A DNA stretch of 5,566 bases from NCBI GenBank assembly GCA_007116685.1, contig SKIC01000079.1, positions 1 through 5,566 on the forward strand. Reading direction: 5' to 3'. Position numbers and translations under genes: made by a program. The stretch's first letter is position 1. Each line of letters begins with the position of its first letter. Below the pieces are notes generated by a model. It was not told where the DNA came from. It saw only the letters and a program-made list of their open reading frames with translations, and ran no database searches. The DNA is from Balneolales bacterium (lineage in GTDB: Bacteria; Bacteroidota; Rhodothermia; Balneolales; Natronogracilivirgulaceae). Shown in pieces: positions 4,094 to 5,566 of the stretch.

Positions 4094-5467
4094 TCAGCCC
4101 GGGAATCTCACTCCCTTAAAATCTCCAATATTGAAAACCGGGATTGCTGCTCCGAAGGCGTTATTTAGTGATTCGATGATGTAATTTGCTACTATGGCGT
4201 TGCCTCTGTCGGTTAGGTGGACGCCATCCAGTGAAAAGATTCCGCCGCTGACGAAATCTAGCGTTAATGTCATACCGTCGAAATTGATGCCACCTTGCTC
4301 TTTGACGCCGACTAGTAAGGCATTCACATCTACAAATACCAGATTGTGCTCGGACGCAAGATTTTCAATTACATTATTGAATTGAGCTGTGGCTTCGGCT
4401 ACGTTTGCTGCCTGAGGAGCCCGTAATGTGTATTGATCCGGAATGGGTACTGTGGTGCCCCAGCCCGGTCCTAATGGCGCAGGTTGAAGCGAATCCTGGG
4501 GCACGGTTAAGAGGATGTGATCCTCTGCTGTTGCCAGACGAAATCGAAATTGCTCCGGACGATCATCCAAATCAGGATCGACAATCAAAAAGCCGTTAAA
4601 TCCGGCTTGATAATTGGGTATGTAGGCAGATGGCACGCCGGCACTGGACAATTGCGATCTGAAATTACTGGCTTGTGTGGCAGTCAGTTCAACAGCATCC
4701 CATGGTACCGTTGTGAAAAATGGAATGGATGTGATATCCGGGATATTTAATATCACACCATCTGCTCCGGTAGAAACCAAAGCTTGAACTGTTGCTGTGA
4801 TGGCATCCGTAAAGACACTCAAAGGCGTAATATCGATATCCGAAATCCCGTTGATTGTTCCTACTCCACCGGAAGTCCCGTATCCCAAAACATCGTTATT
4901 TCCTATCCAAAGACTAAAAAATGTTGGATTTTGCGAGACGGCATCCTGTAATAAGGAAGCATTGGCAGAACTTTTAAAACGGGTATAAAAAGGATTGAAA
5001 TTTCCGGCTCCGGCCTGTGTGTTCCCAAAACCTTCCAGAGGAATATGAAAAACTCTTGCTCCGGGTACGCCCAGATTTTGAACGGGCTCTGTAAATCGGT
5101 CATCAAAAATATTCTGACCTTGAGCAGCGGCAGGCATCGGACCGAGATTTCCGTTACTCAGCCCAAGAACTAAGCGGGCATTACCATTGGCATCAGAACC
5201 GGGACCGGCATCAACCAAAGGTTGCTTGAAATTTCCACCGCCCACTTTTTGGAATTGCTGAGAAAGTAAATTGGGATAAGACACTAACTGCCCCTCCAAA
5301 TACAAGGCATTATCGGCGTAGCCTGCTGTCAGTGAGTTTCCAACGGCTACGTATCTATCCAAATTTAGCGTTCCGGAATCAGGAGTATTGCTATCAATTA
5401 CGGATTCACATTGACTCAGAACTAACAGAGCCGTAAGTAATAAAAAGGTGTTTCTGAATAAAATCAT
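4094..5467 (-). CDS. SGNH/GDSL-family hydrolase, probable surface or periplasmic lipoprotein
   Basis: This is a 457-residue esterase/lipase-like protein. The N-terminus (MILFRNTFLLLTALLVLSQC) is a lipoprotein signal with the likely acylated C20; glutamine just before the cysteine is unusual for the classic lipobox. Block I is VAVGNSLTAGY, with nucleophile S45 in a GNSL version of GDSL. Block II glycine is probably G133 in NLGVPGA. Block III is WIGNNDVLGYG (G189, N191). Block V is DGVHLTDRG, with D414 and H417 completing the triad. Members hydrolyse acyl esters; the substrate here is unknown. An AGGAG lies seven bases before the ATG. The gene follows, after 15 bases, one that ends like an outer-membrane barrel; I recall SGNH lipoproteins beside OmpP1/FadL-type transporters in Bacteroidota, which would fit lipid ester cleavage and uptake. 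That link is inferred. The segment at about 195-345 between blocks is long and rich in Asp/Pro. Confidence 0.9.
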   Translation of the reverse strand: MILFRNTFLLLTALLVLSQCESVIDSNTPDSGTLNLDRYVAVGNSLTAGYADNALYLEGQLVSYPNLLSQQFQKVGGGNFKQPLVDAGPGSDANGNARLVLGLSNGNLGPMPAAAQGQNIFDDRFTEPVQNLGVPGARVFHIPLEGFGNTQAGAGNFNPFYTRFKSSANASLLQDAVSQNPTFFSLWIGNNDVLGYGTSGGVGTINGISDIDITPLSVFTDAITATVQALVSTGADGVILNIPDITSIPFFTTVPWDAVELTATQASNFRSQLSSAGVPSAYIPNYQAGFNGFLIVDPDLDDRPEQFRFRLATAEDHILLTVPQDSLQPAPLGPGWGTTVPIPDQYTLRAPQAANVAEATAQFNNVIENLASEHNLVFVDVNALLVGVKEQGGINFDGMTLTLDFVSGGIFSLDGVHLTDRGNAIVANYIIESLNNAFGAAIPVFNIGDFKGVRFPG

Positions 5468-5474
5468 ATTCGTT

Positions 5475-5479
5475 CTCCT
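5475..5479 (-). promoter_or_regulatory. Strong Shine-Dalgarno of the SGNH hydrolase gene
   Basis: The minus strand reads AGGAG-AACGAAT-ATG, a good ribosome-binding site in the 15-base gap after the upstream stop. It supports the ATG at 5467. Most other genes in the window lack such a site, so this gene may be translated efficiently and independently of its upstream neighbour. Confidence 0.7.
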
Positions 5480-5482
5480 GAT

Positions 5483-5566
5483 TTAGAATGAGTAAGATAT
5501 GGACACGCCCGGTATGATGGCGATGGTGCGGAATGTCCCCTCCGGTACCCGACCCGAGGTTCCTAC
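5483..5566 (-). CDS. C-terminal end of a probable outer-membrane beta-barrel protein (OmpP1/FadL-like by context)
   Basis: Only the last 27 codons and the TAA stop are in the window; the rest lies beyond base 5566. The visible residues end in IIPGVSISYSF. This is an alternating strand pattern closing on a C-terminal phenylalanine, the typical last strand of an outer-membrane barrel recognised by the BAM machinery. The frame is open to the window edge. Its position 15 bases before an SGNH lipoprotein gene on the same strand suggests one operon, and an OmpP1/FadL/TodX hydrophobic-compound transporter is my best guess from that context. Twenty-seven residues are too few to name the family firmly. 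It could be another barrel type. Confidence 0.5.
   Translation of the reverse strand, partial: VGTSGRVPEGTFRTIAIIPGVSISYSF

Noticed and set aside
3962..4168. 68-codon plus-strand frame through the palindromes
   Set aside because: It is a translation of the repeat DNA and of the antisense of the SGNH 3' end, with no ribosome-binding site or protein-like pattern.

Overview
The window looks like chromosomal DNA from a bacterium of the Bacteroidota (or a close relative in the FCB group such as Balneolia/Rhodothermia). This is inferred from four things: the protein families present (a GNSL-type SGNH lipoprotein next to an outer-membrane protein, and a DUF2721 protein), weak or absent Shine-Dalgarno sequences at several starts, A+T-rich intergenic DNA, and extragenic palindromes of the 'GCTCC-GGA-GGAGC ... 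CTTTGTAG' type, which I remember as common in this group. No species can be named from the sequence alone.

Layout, left to right. (1) 1-792, plus: the C-terminal half of the glutamate synthase small subunit GltD. (2) 793-1589, minus: a translationally coupled pair, the RNA 2',3'-cyclic phosphodiesterase ThpR followed by a 78-residue two-helix membrane protein; the latter's stop codon touches the gltD stop codon. (3) 1590-1755: a divergent intergenic region with small dyads. (4) 1756-2702, plus: an exported thioredoxin-like protein with a CYFC active site and a DUF2721 membrane protein, 2 bases apart. They end in a 13-bp perfect hairpin around the stop codon, then a normal intrinsic terminator. 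(5) 2790-3644, minus: a complete 3-hydroxyacyl-CoA (3-hydroxybutyryl-CoA) dehydrogenase with all catalytic residues. (6) 3645-4093: a 449-base non-coding region with an 81-bp segment bounded by 10-bp inverted repeats and a cluster of four covarying short palindromes, arranged as two tandem dimers pointing away from each other. (7) 4094-5566, minus: an SGNH/GDSL hydrolase lipoprotein preceded by the last 27 codons of what looks like an outer-membrane beta-barrel gene.

Most of the genes are ordinary housekeeping or envelope genes: ammonium assimilation, RNA end processing, periplasmic redox, acyl-CoA metabolism, and surface lipid handling. I see no defence system, phage, CRISPR array, insertion sequence, tRNA or rRNA. 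The most interesting part is the non-coding repeat cluster at 3800-4045, where stem bases change in compensating pairs between copies. It resembles an extragenic-palindrome or REPIN-like element rather than random sequence. The second is the stop-codon hairpin at 2685-2717.
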